In this document: positions 14,438 to 23,337 of the stretch, in pieces | Numbering within the stretch: the first letter of the stretch is position 1 | Layout: each line of letters begins with the position of its first letter | Source: Nitrospiraceae bacterium | Lineage (GTDB): Bacteria; Nitrospirota; Nitrospiria; Nitrospirales; Nitrospiraceae | Reading direction: 5' to 3' | Assembly: GCA_009692155.1 (NCBI GenBank) | Contig: SHZW01000021.1 | Location: forward strand, 1 to 34,926 | Length of the DNA stretch: 34,926 nucleotides | Made by a program: the position numbers and the translations under genes | Notes under the pieces: generated by a model | Told to the model about the DNA's origin: nothing | Seen by the model: the letters and a program-made list of their open reading frames with translations, nothing else | Database searches by the model: none

Positions 14438-15913
14438 TCAAGGAACCTCCAGGGGGCTTTCCAGATAGACCAGGCCGAGGCCGGATGCCAGCGAGGCGCG
14501 ATCGGCAGCCGGCGCCACGCGCGTCCAGGGTCGCGCGGCGTCGCCTGACGGCAACGGCTTCGTCAGCCAGATATCATCGGCGTTCCCGAGCAATTCTACG
14601 GCGCGACTCACGAAAGTGCCGCCGGGACGGACGACGGCCGGAATATTGTTCGGCGGTGGAACCGTCACAAACGACGCCGGCGACGGCCCGTCAGCCGTCA
14701 CGTAGAAGTCGAACCGAACGGCTTTGGCCTCCAGCAAATCTTCGCCATAGTGCAGCAGCGCACTTACGGGATCGGATACCGCCTCCCGGTGTAATTCCAA
14801 CGCGAATTGCAGCACCGGTGCCCGCTGCCGGATGGCATGCCGGAGCCGCGTCATCACCGTGACCGTTTCACGCGCTTTCCAGCCGAGCCACCGCCAATAT
14901 TCCTGCGTCCCCTCCTGGCGTGCCGGCTGGCCGTTCCTGACCGGCGCCACGCGGCCGGACGCCGCCGTCTCCGGAAACACCAGCGCCGCCGGATCGAGCT
15001 TCACGGCAAAGTCCCGCTCGAATCCACGCAGCCCATAGGCGGAAAACCCTTCCTGCGGTCCCGACGGCGCGTCCGCGCGGATCAACAGGCCATCGATCCC
15101 CGTCGCGGCCAGATCGGCCAGTAATCCAATGAGGTATTCCTGAAACGCAGGATGGAACAGATCCATCTCGGAAGACACTATCAGCCGTCCTGTGGCCCGA
15201 TCCAACATCACATCGTTCCACCCAAGCTGGCGATCCAGCCAGCTCATCTGCCGCAGGCTCACCGCCGCAAAGACAGCCAGCCCCCGGTGATGCGCCGCCG
15301 GCACCGCAGAGCCGAAGACATCCCGGACCGTGGTCGCCCAACTTGTTTTGAAATATGCGCCGGCCGGCAAGGTTTCACGCGCGGCGCCGGGCTTCGTCCC
15401 CGCATCCAGCACCAGCATCGTGATGCCGGCCTGGCTGATCCCCTCCATCCACTGGTCTATCGCAGCAGCATCAGGAACCGAACGTGGAGCCACCTGCAGG
15501 CCGACCAGTCCGCGAGACGTCGTCGCGAGAATGCCCAGGCGTTGTTCCAGCGCGGCAATGCGGGTGTTCGCCTCCGGACCGTAATTGACCCGCTGCGGTT
15601 GACCGTCAGGCGGCAGCGCGGCCAGCAGCCGGTACTCCGCCAGCGCGGCCTTGAACTGACCGATCTGCTCGTACGAGCGGGCCAGCCACCAGCGCGCTTC
15701 CGGAACTTTTGAGGATCGTGGGTAGGTGTCGATCAGGCGGCGAAGAATGCCGACGGCAGCGCCATATCGTCCCTCCGCGTAGTGCTCCTGCGCCTGCTGG
15801 ATGAGCAGCGTCTGCACTTCCTCGGTAGGCACGATGCGGACGTGCGGAGCGCAACCTGCGAAGGTCAGGATGGCCAGAAGAACGAGAAGACGGTGGGAAA
15901 TCCTACCGGGCAA
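14438..15913 (-). CDS. Lipoprotein with TPR-like repeats and a PgaB-type glycosyl-hydrolase-like domain
   Basis: A 491-residue lipoprotein if started at TTG 15913. That gives a signal peptide ending in the lipobox LTFAGC with Cys21. No ATG or GTG lies nearby and the open frame upstream is antisense-like sequence across ndk. Residues about 30-100 form TPR-like helices ([17 protein letters not shown], then [17 protein letters not shown]). From about 125 on it resembles the C-terminal hydrolase-like domain of PgaB (GHL13-type TIM barrel): [18 protein letters not shown] followed by [12 protein letters not shown]. It may act on cell-surface polysaccharide in the periplasm; no deacetylase domain is present. 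The start lies inside ndk, overlapping it by 11 bases, so translation is probably coupled. Confidence 0.75.
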   Translation of the reverse strand: MPGRISHRLLVLLAILTFAGCAPHVRIVPTEEVQTLLIQQAQEHYAEGRYGAAVGILRRLIDTYPRSSKVPEARWWLARSYEQIGQFKAALAEYRLLAALPPDGQPQRVNYGPEANTRIAALEQRLGILATTSRGLVGLQVAPRSVPDAAAIDQWMEGISQAGITMLVLDAGTKPGAARETLPAGAYFKTSWATTVRDVFGSAVPAAHHRGLAVFAAVSLRQMSWLDRQLGWNDVMLDRATGRLIVSSEMDLFHPAFQEYLIGLLADLAATGIDGLLIRADAPSGPQEGFSAYGLRGFERDFAVKLDPAALVFPETAASGRVAPVRNGQPARQEGTQEYWRWLGWKARETVTVMTRLRHAIRQRAPVLQFALELHREAVSDPVSALLHYGEDLLEAKAVRFDFYVTADGPSPASFVTVPPPNNIPAVVRPGGTFVSRAVELLGNADDIWLTKPLPSGDAARPWTRVAPAADRASLASGLGLVYLESPLEVP

Positions 15914-16325
15914 CCAGGTCCATCTCGGGAAAAAAGTAGCCGATCTCGAAACGGGCCGTCTCGGGAGAGTCCGAGCCATGCACCGCATTATACTCGATGT
16001 TGGTACCGTGTGCCTTCCGGATCGTCCCAGCCACCGCCTTCGCCGGATCGGTTGCGCCCATGAGATCACGGTGCCGCTTAATCGCATCCTTGCCTTCCAG
16101 CACCAGCACCACCACCGGCCCGGATGCCATGAACGTCGTCAGGCTGTCGAAAAACGGGCGCGCCTTGTGGACGGCATAGAACCCCTCCGCCGTCGGCTTC
16201 GGCATCCGCATCATGCGGATCGCCACCGGCCGCAAACCGGCCCCTTCATACATTTTAATGATGTCGCCGATCGCATCTTTCTTCACCGCGTCGGGCTTGA
16301 TGATCGCCAACGTCCGTTCTGACAT
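15903..16325 (-). CDS. ndk: Nucleoside diphosphate kinase
   Basis: This 140-residue enzyme transfers the gamma phosphate between nucleoside triphosphates and diphosphates through a phosphohistidine. The catalytic His116 sits in the signature NAVHGSDS. The N-terminal [12 protein letters not shown] (3-14) and the FFPEMDL C-terminus are diagnostic. The internal ATG at 16325 was chosen because it matches the family start and has GGAGGAG about ten bases upstream; the longer frame is non-coding. Its last codons overlap the lipoprotein gene. Confidence 0.96.
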   Translation of the reverse strand: MSERTLAIIKPDAVKKDAIGDIIKMYEGAGLRPVAIRMMRMPKPTAEGFYAVHKARPFFDSLTTFMASGPVVVLVLEGKDAIKRHRDLMGATDPAKAVAGTIRKAHGTNIEYNAVHGSDSPETARFEIGYFFPEMDLVAR

Positions 16326-16387
16326 GAGTACAGCTCTCCTCCGTGTGTAATACAGGTGAACGTGAAAACGCGCGCCATTATATTGAA

Positions 16388-16415
16388 GGCATGAGGCAAG
16401 GGGCAAGAGGCAGCC
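16388..16415. repeat. Single arm of period-7 tandem repeat upstream of ndk
   Basis: GGC-containing heptamers (GGCATGA, GGCAAGG, GGCAAGA) run up to the point where the truncated caspase-like frame begins. No opposite arm is visible. It marks the junction between the ndk promoter side and the broken gene. Confidence 0.5.
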
Positions 16416-16422
16416 TCCCCGC

Positions 16423-17043
16423 GTGACCAAATCCGACCTGGAGGCCCGCTTCGAGAAGTGGCTGCCCAAGCAAGTCGGCGAGAACAAGGACGCGGAAGTG
16501 TTCATCTATTACGGCGGCCACGGCGCGCCCGACCCGAACACCAACCAGGCCTTTATGGTCCCCTACAACGGCGACCCGGCCTATCTGGAGACTTCCGCCT
16601 ATTCACTCACCCGGCTCTATGAAGTCCTCGGCAAACTGCCCGCGAAAAACATCACGGTGGTGATGGATTCCTGCTTCTCCGGCGCAGGCGGCCGGTCGGT
16701 GATTCAAAAAGGCGCGCGCCCCATGCTGATCAAAGTTGAAAATCCGCTCATGGCGTCCCAGAACATGGTGGTGCTGTCAGCCGCCGCCGGCAACCAGATC
16801 AGCAACGCCATGCCGGAAAAACGGCACGGGCTGTTCACCTATTACTTTTTGAAGGGGCTGCAGGGTGAAGCGGACGCCAACAAGGACGGCGGCGTGGACG
16901 TCGAAGAGCTGTATGCGTACATGAAGCCAAAAATCGAGACGGAAGCCCGCCGCATGAACGCAGAGCAGTCCCCCCAACTCCTGCCTGGAGTCGACCTGCT
17001 CGGCGAACGGTCGAAACTCAAATTGATTGAACTGAAGAAGTAG
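16423..17043 (+). pseudogene. 5'-truncated caspase-like (C14/p20) protease with EF-hand loop
   Basis: The 206-codon frame encodes the later two thirds of a prokaryotic caspase-like peptidase. The catalytic dyad is visible: His33 in YYGGHG and Cys84 in DSCFSG. At 151-162 there is a textbook EF-hand loop (DANKDGGVDVEE). The usual first strand and helix of the p20 fold (an ALVIG-N-Y-type start) are missing. The frame begins at a GTG with no ribosome site, directly after a tandem-repeat arm, and an in-frame stop lies at 16384-16386. It is therefore most likely a 5'-deleted remnant, although both catalytic residues survive. A strong terminator follows at 17064. Confidence 0.75.
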
Positions 17044-17062
17044 CGCGGAAGAGCGACAGAAA

Positions 17063-17100
17063 CAAGGCCGGCGCCTCTCAGGCGTCGGCCTTGTGTATTT
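17063..17100 (+). terminator. Intrinsic terminator after the caspase-like gene
   Basis: AAGGCCGGCGCCT and AGGCGTCGGCCTT form a GC-rich stem with a three-base loop, followed by TGTGTATTTTTG. The stem overlaps the last codons of the convergent gene at 17078, so it could serve both strands, but the T-run favours the plus strand. Confidence 0.8.
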
Positions 17101-17545
17101 TTGCATCGACGGCCACGCCAGGCGGCCCGTCCTCGCTTTCGGATGACTCCTCCGAGGATGGCTCCGCCTCCGGCTCCTCGAACCAGGCCACCAGCATCTC
17201 GTCCCACCAGGTTTCGTCCACTTCGGAACCCGGATCGACGCCCAGGATCGCCACATCATTTTTCGTGATGGCGGCACCGACTGATACAGGATTGAACTTT
17301 GCCCGTTCGATCACTTCCCTGGTTGCAAACCCGCCGACAATCCAGGAGTCCGGATCGGCACGGCGGGACTTGTAGGCCTTCAAACCATGCTTGAGATAGA
17401 GAAACACCTCTCGCTGCGCCCCATCGCCTACGCCGGTCACCGGCAGACTCAAGGTCTTCTCGATCTTTTTTCGCCAATGCCGATCGTCATACCGCGAAGT
17501 CAGCAACTGCAACATCCGTTTCCCCTGCTCGGCATCAAGCGCCAT
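17078..17545 (-). CDS. Hypothetical protein with acidic C-terminal tail
   Basis: A 155-residue soluble protein. The first 120 residues look folded (helical start LDAEQGKRMLQLL, central VFLYLKHGLKAY, and GGFATREVIERA). From about 125 it becomes an acidic Glu/Ser/Pro-rich tail. The family is not recognised. Its ATG lies within the end of the upstream gene (11-base overlap), with GGAG seven bases before it, so it is translationally coupled to the small DUF2007-like gene. It is the last gene of the tldD-pmbA transcription unit by position. Confidence 0.65.
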   Translation of the reverse strand: MALDAEQGKRMLQLLTSRYDDRHWRKKIEKTLSLPVTGVGDGAQREVFLYLKHGLKAYKSRRADPDSWIVGGFATREVIERAKFNPVSVGAAITKNDVAILGVDPGSEVDETWWDEMLVAWFEEPEAEPSSEESSESEDGPPGVAVDAKIHKADA

Positions 17546-17837
17546 CAGTGTTCTCCATCAATAATGCCTCGTCGAGGCCAACCGTATCCGTCAGTCCGCT
17601 GCGCTCCAGCATTTCCCGGCAGGCACGATGCTGCACGGCCGGCACATACACAAATAATCCCGTGTGATCGCCGGGCCGCATCATCGACGTGGAGGCAAAC
17701 GGCTCAAGGCTCAGCGCGTAATCGACGCCATGATCGTTCAATGTGCGCTCCACTTTTTCCGCATCCACCATATTGCCGGCAATATACACGAGACTCAGAG
17801 GTGTGCCGTACAATTCTTCAGCGGTTCGTCTCGCCAT
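17535..17837 (-). CDS. Small DUF2007-like putative signal-transducing protein
   Basis: A 100-residue protein starting at MARRTAEELYG. It has an alternating strand-helix pattern: LVYIAGNMVDAEKVERTLNDHGVDYAL (about 14-40), then GLFVYVPAVQHRACREMLERSGL (about 58-80). This resembles the DUF2007 family (short ferredoxin-like domain). The assignment is tentative. The start was chosen seven bases after the PEBP-like gene stop at 17845, which gives tight operon spacing; the longer frame overlaps that gene. It overlaps the next gene by 11 bases. Confidence 0.6.
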   Translation of the reverse strand: MARRTAEELYGTPLSLVYIAGNMVDAEKVERTLNDHGVDYALSLEPFASTSMMRPGDHTGLFVYVPAVQHRACREMLERSGLTDTVGLDEALLMENTDGA

Positions 17838-17844
17838 AATCTGC

Positions 17845-18399
17845 TCACCGCCCATACAGGGCCGTGAAGGACGTCTTCCCCAACGCATTCTGATTCAGGT
17901 AGAAGCCCGTCATCGCGCCCGACGCCTCTTTCTTGAGCGGGAGCTGATCCACTTTCAGAGCGTATACGGTGAAAATATACCGATGAGGCTTATCGCCTTG
18001 CGGAGGACAGGGGCCTCCATAACCCGGTTGACCGAAATCGGTCATGCTCTGAATACTGCCTTGAGGCGCGCTGTTGCCGTCCGGCTTGCCGGCGCCTGCC
18101 GGAAGCGAGGTGACACTGGGAGAAATATTGAAGATAATCCAGTGCCACCAGCCGCTTCCTGTCGGCGCGTCAGGATCATAGACCGTTACGGCAAAGCTTT
18201 TGGTCTCCTTCGGTGCCTGTTCCCATCGCAATTCCGGCGACACGTTGCCGCCGCTGCACCCGAAACCGTTATAGACGTGCTCAGTGCCGATGGTACTCTG
18301 GTCCTTCATCGTGGGACTGGTCAGTCGAAAATCGGCCGCAAAGCTTACGGCAGGGAGCGCCGCCATCGCCAAAAGAACCGGGATCCATACGCGTCGCAT
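17845..18399 (-). CDS. YbhB/YbcL-family (PEBP-like) exported protein
   Basis: The 184-residue product has a signal peptide (1-21, [14 protein letters not shown]). The phosphatidylethanolamine-binding/Raf-kinase-inhibitor-like fold follows, with the ligand-site motif [13 protein letters not shown] at 75-87 and a second motif [15 protein letters not shown] at about 127-141. The family binds anionic ligands; its physiological role in bacteria is unclear. It lies 21 bp downstream of pmbA and 7 bp upstream of the DUF2007-like gene, so it belongs to the same transcription unit. Confidence 0.9.
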   Translation of the reverse strand: MRRVWIPVLLAMAALPAVSFAADFRLTSPTMKDQSTIGTEHVYNGFGCSGGNVSPELRWEQAPKETKSFAVTVYDPDAPTGSGWWHWIIFNISPSVTSLPAGAGKPDGNSAPQGSIQSMTDFGQPGYGGPCPPQGDKPHRYIFTVYALKVDQLPLKKEASGAMTGFYLNQNALGKTSFTALYGR

Positions 18400-18420
18400 A
18401 GCCAGTCCTCTCCTTATCGC

Positions 18421-19788
18421 TTAGTTTCCCGCGATCGTCATTTCGCCGATTTTGATCGTCGGGCTGGCGATGCGGCCGCGAAACTCCAAATCGTTCCCCA
18501 CCATCTGGATATCAAGAAACATGCGCTTGAGATTGCCGGCAATCGTAATCTCCTCGACGGGATAGGCCAGTTCGCCGTTTTCGATCCAGAATCCGGCAGC
18601 CCCGCGTGAATAGTCTCCCGTGACCATGTTGATGCCGAAACCGATCAATTCAGTCACGTACAGGCCGCGCTTGACGGACCGGATCATCTCCGCCGGTGTG
18701 GCCGTTCCCGGCACGAGGAAAAAATTCGTCGGCCCTGCAGACGGGCTCTCTCCCACACTGCGGGAGGCGTTGCCCGTCGAAGCCAGCCCTAATTTCCTTC
18801 CCGAATAGGTATCCAGCAAATAACTCCGAAGCACGCCGCGCTCGATGACCAGCGCCTTGCGCGTCGGCAGGCCTTCGCCGTCAAACGGGCGCGATCCAAA
18901 TCCACGAGGCATGCGGCCATCGTCACAGACCGTGACCGTCTCCGGCGCGATTTTATTTCCCAGCTGGCCGATTAGAAACGAGACGCCTTTATAGAGCGCG
19001 TACCCGGAGAGCGCGCCGCACAGATTACCGAGAAGACTGCCGGCCATTTCCTGATCGAAGATCGCCGGCGCCTTGCATGTCGGCACTTTGCGCGCGCCAA
19101 GCCGGCGAAGCGTCCTTCTGGCAGCCTCGCTCCCGACCGACTCCGGGCTCTCCAGCCTGGCATAGGCCCGCTGGATCGCATACCAGGAATCTCGCTGCAT
19201 CCCCCCCGTTGATGGATCTGTTGCGACGGGCGAGACCGACATGGAGAAGCTTGAGCTGCGGTAGTCCCCCACAAAACCGTGGCTATTGGCCAGCATGACA
19301 TGGCCGTCCGACGAATTGAAGTCCGCGCCCTCGGAATTGCTCACACGCGGGTCGGCGCCTAACGCAGCCGCTTCAGCGCGTTTGGCCAGGGCAATGTGTT
19401 CGTCCGTGCCCAGCTCTGTTGCATCGTAGAGATCCAAATCCGGACGGTCTTTGGCGGAGGCCTCGTGCGCCGGCAATCCTGAAACGGGATCCTCCGCCAC
19501 GGCCCGGGCCAACGAACAGGTATCGGCCACCAACTGATCCAGCGATGTGCGGGAGAAATCGGAGGTGGAAGTGCTGGCGGATCGTTTCCCGAAGAACACG
19601 CGGAGACCCAGCCGCTTCTCTCGTGCTTTCGTCAAGCGGTCCACCGCAGACAGCCGGACCTGGACGGACAGGTTACGGCCATCCACCACCATCACATCGG
19701 CTTCGGTGGCACCGCACTGCTTCGCCCGGCTGAGCAGATCGAGCGCGAGCTGCGAATAATCCTGAACCGCAGGCAGTCCGTTGCTCAC
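18421..19788 (-). CDS. pmbA: TldD/PmbA-family protease subunit (PmbA/TldE-like)
   Basis: A 455-residue protein of the PmbA/TldE type, lacking the HExxxH metal motif and pairing with TldD in a heterodimeric metalloprotease. Family landmarks include GLRVFFGKRSASTSTSDFS (about 61-79), the Gly-rich SVGESPSAGPTN stretch, and GDYSRGAAGFWIENGELAYPV near the C-terminus. In other bacteria TldD/E matures peptides such as microcin B17 and degrades unfolded peptides. Its start overlaps the tldD stop by four bases (ATGA-type), indicating translational coupling and equal expression. Confidence 0.93.
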   Translation of the reverse strand: MSNGLPAVQDYSQLALDLLSRAKQCGATEADVMVVDGRNLSVQVRLSAVDRLTKAREKRLGLRVFFGKRSASTSTSDFSRTSLDQLVADTCSLARAVAEDPVSGLPAHEASAKDRPDLDLYDATELGTDEHIALAKRAEAAALGADPRVSNSEGADFNSSDGHVMLANSHGFVGDYRSSSFSMSVSPVATDPSTGGMQRDSWYAIQRAYARLESPESVGSEAARRTLRRLGARKVPTCKAPAIFDQEMAGSLLGNLCGALSGYALYKGVSFLIGQLGNKIAPETVTVCDDGRMPRGFGSRPFDGEGLPTRKALVIERGVLRSYLLDTYSGRKLGLASTGNASRSVGESPSAGPTNFFLVPGTATPAEMIRSVKRGLYVTELIGFGINMVTGDYSRGAAGFWIENGELAYPVEEITIAGNLKRMFLDIQMVGNDLEFRGRIASPTIKIGEMTIAGN

Positions 19789-21221
19789 CCGTTAGTTCCT
19801 CCGACTGTGATTTCATCAATCCGAATCGTCGGCAACCCCACGCCGACCGGAACGGACTGCCCGTCCTTTCCACAGGTCCCGATGCCTTCATCCAACATCA
19901 AGTCGTGCCCGACCATGGAGACTTTGGTCAGCACCTCGGGACCGCTGCCGATCAATGTCGCGCCCTTGACCGGTTTCGTCACCTGCCCGTTTTCGATCAG
20001 GTAGGCTTCGCTGGCCGAGAACACGAACTTGCCGTTGGTGATATCCACCTGCCCGCCGCCGAACGAAACCGCGTAGAGGCCGTGCGTGACTGATCGGATG
20101 ATGTCCTGTGGATCCGACTCGCCGGCCAACATAAAGGTGTTGGTCATGCGCGGAAGCGGAATGCTCTGAAAGCTCTCCCGCCGGCCATTGCCCGTCAGCG
20201 GAATGCCCATCAGCCGCGCGTTGAGTTTGTCCGTGATATAGCCGCGCAGGATGCCCTTTTCGATCAACACCGTCCGGCTGGTTGGTGTCCCCTCGTCGTC
20301 CATATTGAGCGATCCACGCCGGAACGGCAGCGTCCCATCATCCACGATCGTGCAGGCGTCCGAGGCGACCCGTTTGCCCAATAGGTGCGAGAAGGCCGAG
20401 GTCTTGCGCCGGTTGAAGTCCGCTTCCAGGCCGTGTCCGATCGCCTCATGCAGCAGAATACCGGGCCACCCGCCTCCCAGCACCACCGGCATCACACCCG
20501 CAGGGGCATCGACCGCGCTGAGGTTGAGGATCGCCTGCCTGGCTGCTTCCCGCGCATAGTGTTTGTAGCGCTCCTGGTCCTGGTAATAGGAGAAGGCCAT
20601 CCTGCCACCGCCACCGAACGTCCCCATCTGGCGGTTCCCGTTCTCCTCGGCAATGCAGGTGACTTGCAGACGGGACAAGGGCTGGACATCCCCGACCATT
20701 TGGCCCTCCGTCGTGGCCACCATCACGATTTTGTATTCGGTATTGAACGAGGCCATCACGTTTTTGATGCGGGGATCGTAGCGGCGGGCTTCGGCGTCGA
20801 TCAGATTGAGCAGATCCACGCGCTCCGCCGTCGCAACCTCCGAAATCGGCGTCTCCGCCGGGTAGAGATCGCGGGTCAGCTTCGCGCGATGCGTCAACGG
20901 AACCGGCTGCCCTCCTTGCGGCGACTGCGCGATGTAGCGGGCCGTGTTGGCGGCGATCTCCAGGTCGCGCTTGGTCAATTCGTCCGAATAGGCAAACCCG
21001 GTTTTCTCACCGGCGGTCGCCCGGACACCGGCACCCTGTGACACGCTTTTGACTGCGCGTTTGACGATCCCCTCTTCCATTGATACGGATTCAGACAGGC
21101 AGAACTCAAAGTACAGGTCGGCATAGTCCACGTCACGGACCTTGACAACCCCCAGCGTGCGCTGGATTTCCTGTTCAGTGAGTCCAAATTGTGCGAGCTC
21201 AGCACTCGACTTCGTGGCCAT
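19785..21221 (-). CDS. tldD: TldD metalloprotease subunit
   Basis: A 478-residue catalytic subunit. The zinc-binding HEAIGH is at 258-263, in the typical GILLHEAIGHGLEADF context, and SFGGGQVDITNGKFVFSASEAYLIENG near 390-420 is characteristic of the family. It acts with PmbA in the cytosol to cleave unstructured peptides. The start has AAGGA six bases upstream. About 50 bp upstream lies a short ORF that repeats its residues 7-46 almost exactly, a tandem partial duplication. The promoter of the operon lies beyond that duplicate. Confidence 0.95.
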   Translation of the reverse strand: MATKSSAELAQFGLTEQEIQRTLGVVKVRDVDYADLYFEFCLSESVSMEEGIVKRAVKSVSQGAGVRATAGEKTGFAYSDELTKRDLEIAANTARYIAQSPQGGQPVPLTHRAKLTRDLYPAETPISEVATAERVDLLNLIDAEARRYDPRIKNVMASFNTEYKIVMVATTEGQMVGDVQPLSRLQVTCIAEENGNRQMGTFGGGGRMAFSYYQDQERYKHYAREAARQAILNLSAVDAPAGVMPVVLGGGWPGILLHEAIGHGLEADFNRRKTSAFSHLLGKRVASDACTIVDDGTLPFRRGSLNMDDEGTPTSRTVLIEKGILRGYITDKLNARLMGIPLTGNGRRESFQSIPLPRMTNTFMLAGESDPQDIIRSVTHGLYAVSFGGGQVDITNGKFVFSASEAYLIENGQVTKPVKGATLIGSGPEVLTKVSMVGHDLMLDEGIGTCGKDGQSVPVGVGLPTIRIDEITVGGTNG

Positions 21222-21271
21222 TAGGTTCCTTTTTCCCTTCTATATTCGAGGAGCAGTGACGATCATCTTCC

Positions 21272-21415
21272 TTACATCACGGATTCGGACAGGCAGGACT
21301 CGAAATACAGATCGGCATAGTCCACATCCCGGACCTTGACGACTCCCAGTGTATGCTGCACTTCCTTTTCAGTAAGACCAACTTGGGTCAATTCGGCGTT
21401 TGGTTGGGCTGGCAT
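21272..21415 (-). pseudogene. Tandem partial duplicate of the tldD 5' end (47 codons)
   Basis: The short ORF reads MPAQPNAELTQVGLTEKEV and continues to a stop after SESVM. Over 40 residues it matches the tldD N-terminus at 34 positions (for example, TLGVVKVRDVDYADLYFE is identical in both). It retains a strong ribosome site (AAGGAG four bases before ATG) and lies directly behind the best promoter of the operon. It stops where tldD continues SMEEG. It is therefore a head-to-tail partial duplication, leaving a translatable but truncated leader ORF. Whether the peptide is functional is unknown. Confidence 0.8.
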
Positions 21416-21445
21416 CGTGCTCCTTCGGGCTTCGTGACGCGAGGG

Positions 21446-21475
21446 AGTATAACTGATTCCTTTCCGAGCGTGCAA
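21446..21475 (-). promoter_or_regulatory. Sigma-70-type promoter of the tldD-pmbA unit
   Basis: On the minus strand TTGCAC (21475-21470) and TATACT (21451-21446) are separated by 18 bases. Transcription would start near 21439, about 24 bases before the ATG of the tldD duplicate ORF. Confidence 0.65.
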
Positions 21476-21519
21476 CGCCCCGACCGCTCGGAACCCACTG
21501 CTTTTGCTGGCAAATATCG

Positions 21520-21548
21520 TTGACTTTTCGCACTCTGCCGACTAGACT
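21520..21548 (+). promoter_or_regulatory. Sigma-70-type promoter of the uppS-cdsA string
   Basis: TTGACT (21520-21525) and TAGACT (21543-21548) have the ideal 17-base spacing. The GTG start of uppS follows at 21606 after an AAAGGA ribosome site. Confidence 0.65.
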
Positions 21549-21605
21549 ACATCAATCTTCCATGCAGATCTTCCAAGCTGATTTCAACGGAAAGGACAGC
21601 CGGCG

Positions 21606-22406
21606 GTGATAAACGAAAACGCAACGGCGAATACTGACCATCTGCCGGAAGCCGAACTGCTGGCACTGCTGGGTCGCAATGCGCTTCCCCGGCATATTGC
21701 GATCATCATGGACGGGAACGGCCGTTGGGCCGAACTCCGCGGCCTCCCCCGTATCGCCGGACACACCGAAGGCATCAAATCAGTCCGAGACATGATCACC
21801 CTATGCTGCGACCTCGGCATTAAAGCCCTCACGATTTACGCTTTTTCCAAGGAAAACTGGAAACGACCGGCCATCGAGACCAATGCCTTGATGATGCTGC
21901 TCGAGCAGTATTTGCAGCGCGAATTGGATGCGCTCATCAAAACCGGCGTACGGTTCCGCGCGATCGGACAGATCGACAGCATGCCCTCTTCCGCGTACAA
22001 CTGGGTTCGGAAAGTCGAGCGGAGCACAGCGCACTTGGACAAAATGACATTGACCGTTGCACTGAGCTACGGCGGCCGCTCCGAGATCGTGGACGCGGTC
22101 CGGCAACTGGCGCAGGACTGCATGGACGGCAAGGTCCAGCCGGAAGCGATCGATGAGCCTCTGCTGGCCGGTTATCTGTCGACTCACGGCTTGCCGGACC
22201 CGGACCTCTTGATTCGAACCAGCGGCGAGGCCCGCATCAGCAACTTCCTCCTCTGGCAGCTCGCCTATACCGAAATGTACTTTACCCCGACCCTGTGGCC
22301 GGACTTCCGCCGGCGCGAGGCGCTGCTGGCACTCCTGGAATACCAGACGCGCGAGCGGCGCTTCGGCGGACGGGTCTCCGATACCCACTATCAGAGCCGC
22401 ACGTGA
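21606..22406 (+). CDS. uppS: Undecaprenyl diphosphate synthase (cis-prenyltransferase)
   Basis: A 266-residue enzyme that extends farnesyl diphosphate with isopentenyl diphosphate to make the C55 carrier for peptidoglycan. The catalytic motif IIMDGNGRWA is at 33-42 with Asp36. The C-terminal signature DLLIRTSGEARISNFLLWQ, TEMYFTPTLWPDF is complete. A GTG start at 21606 has AAAGGA upstream and leaves an N-terminal tail of about 28 residues before the core, slightly longer than usual; a later start cannot be excluded. It begins a five-gene plus-strand string with cdsA, dxr, rseP and proS, an order common in many bacteria. Confidence 0.96.
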   Translation: MINENATANTDHLPEAELLALLGRNALPRHIAIIMDGNGRWAELRGLPRIAGHTEGIKSVRDMITLCCDLGIKALTIYAFSKENWKRPAIETNALMMLLEQYLQRELDALIKTGVRFRAIGQIDSMPSSAYNWVRKVERSTAHLDKMTLTVALSYGGRSEIVDAVRQLAQDCMDGKVQPEAIDEPLLAGYLSTHGLPDPDLLIRTSGEARISNFLLWQLAYTEMYFTPTLWPDFRRREALLALLEYQTRERRFGGRVSDTHYQSRT

Positions 22407-22458
22407 GCGCCGGACACACCGCCGGCCCGCGCACAGCCGGCCGGCTCGCGGATCCTCA

Positions 22459-23277
22459 ATGACAACATCGCGATGGGACAGCCGGCGGGTCTATGCCGCG
22501 CTCGTGTTCGTTCCTGCATTCTACGCCCTGGTCCGCTATGCCCCGCCGATCGCATTTTTTGCGCTCGTGGCAACTGCCGCCCTGCTTGCCGTGGCGGAGT
22601 TTTACCGGCTGCATTTCCGTGACGAGGGATTGCCGGCTGCCGTCATGACCCTTGGGTTCAGCGCCACGGCGCTGGTGCTGGCGTCCTTCCAGTGGCCGGG
22701 CGGTATTCCAGAGCGGGCCCTCGTGCTCATGATTATCATGGCCGCGCTGCTGCACCGGCTCGGCGCGCGGCGGACGGTCACGCATGGCCTGATGGACCCG
22801 GCCATCGTCGCCTTCGGTCCCCTGTACGTCGGCTTGTGTCTCGGACACCTCGTATTGATCCGCGTCATGCCCGAAGGCGAATTTCTCATCTTCGGTCTTT
22901 TTCTGATCACGTGGGCTGCCGACACCGGCGCCTATTACGCGGGTACGAGCCTGGGCCGTCACAAACTGGCGCCCAGCATCAGCCCGAATAAAACGGTGGA
23001 AGGGCTGGCCGGCGGATTGCTTGCGGCCGTGCTGGCCGCTTTTATTGCCCAAGCCTGGTTCCTGCCTTCGTTGACGAGTGTGGACTGTGTGGCTATCGCC
23101 TGCCTCCTGACCATCGCCGGTCTGCTGGGAGATTTGTCCGAATCGGCCATGAAGCGCGGCGCTGGCGTGAAAGACTCAGGCAGCCTCATCCCGGGACACG
23201 GCGGCATGCTGGACCGCCTCGACAGCCTGTTGTTCACCGCCCCCGCTTTCTACTATTATGTCTTGCTCGCGAAGTAA
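22459..23277 (+). CDS. cdsA: Phosphatidate cytidylyltransferase
   Basis: A 272-residue polytopic membrane enzyme that makes CDP-diacylglycerol from CTP and phosphatidate. There are about seven hydrophobic segments. The family signature, SAMKRGAGVKDSGSLIPGHG followed by GMLDRLDS, lies at about 229-257. The TWAADTGAYYAG segment at about 151-162 is also conserved. The ATG is 52 bp after uppS, and its ribosome site is weak. Its final GCGAAGTAAC is repeated 43 bp downstream, just before dxr. Confidence 0.95.
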   Translation: MTTSRWDSRRVYAALVFVPAFYALVRYAPPIAFFALVATAALLAVAEFYRLHFRDEGLPAAVMTLGFSATALVLASFQWPGGIPERALVLMIIMAALLHRLGARRTVTHGLMDPAIVAFGPLYVGLCLGHLVLIRVMPEGEFLIFGLFLITWAADTGAYYAGTSLGRHKLAPSISPNKTVEGLAGGLLAAVLAAFIAQAWFLPSLTSVDCVAIACLLTIAGLLGDLSESAMKRGAGVKDSGSLIPGHGGMLDRLDSLLFTAPAFYYYVLLAK

Positions 23278-23321
23278 CTTAACCATTTGCTACTATGGAT
23301 CGTATCGCTTGCGAAGTAACG
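23269..23321. repeat. Short direct repeat spanning the cdsA stop
   Basis: GCGAAGTAAC occurs at 23269-23278 (including the cdsA stop codon) and again at 23312-23321, about 17 bases before dxr. The flanks are also similar (TTGCTCGCG and TCGCTTGCG). It looks like a small local duplication of the gene end. Confidence 0.55.
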
Positions 23322-23337
23322 TGGTAGGATCACGGGC

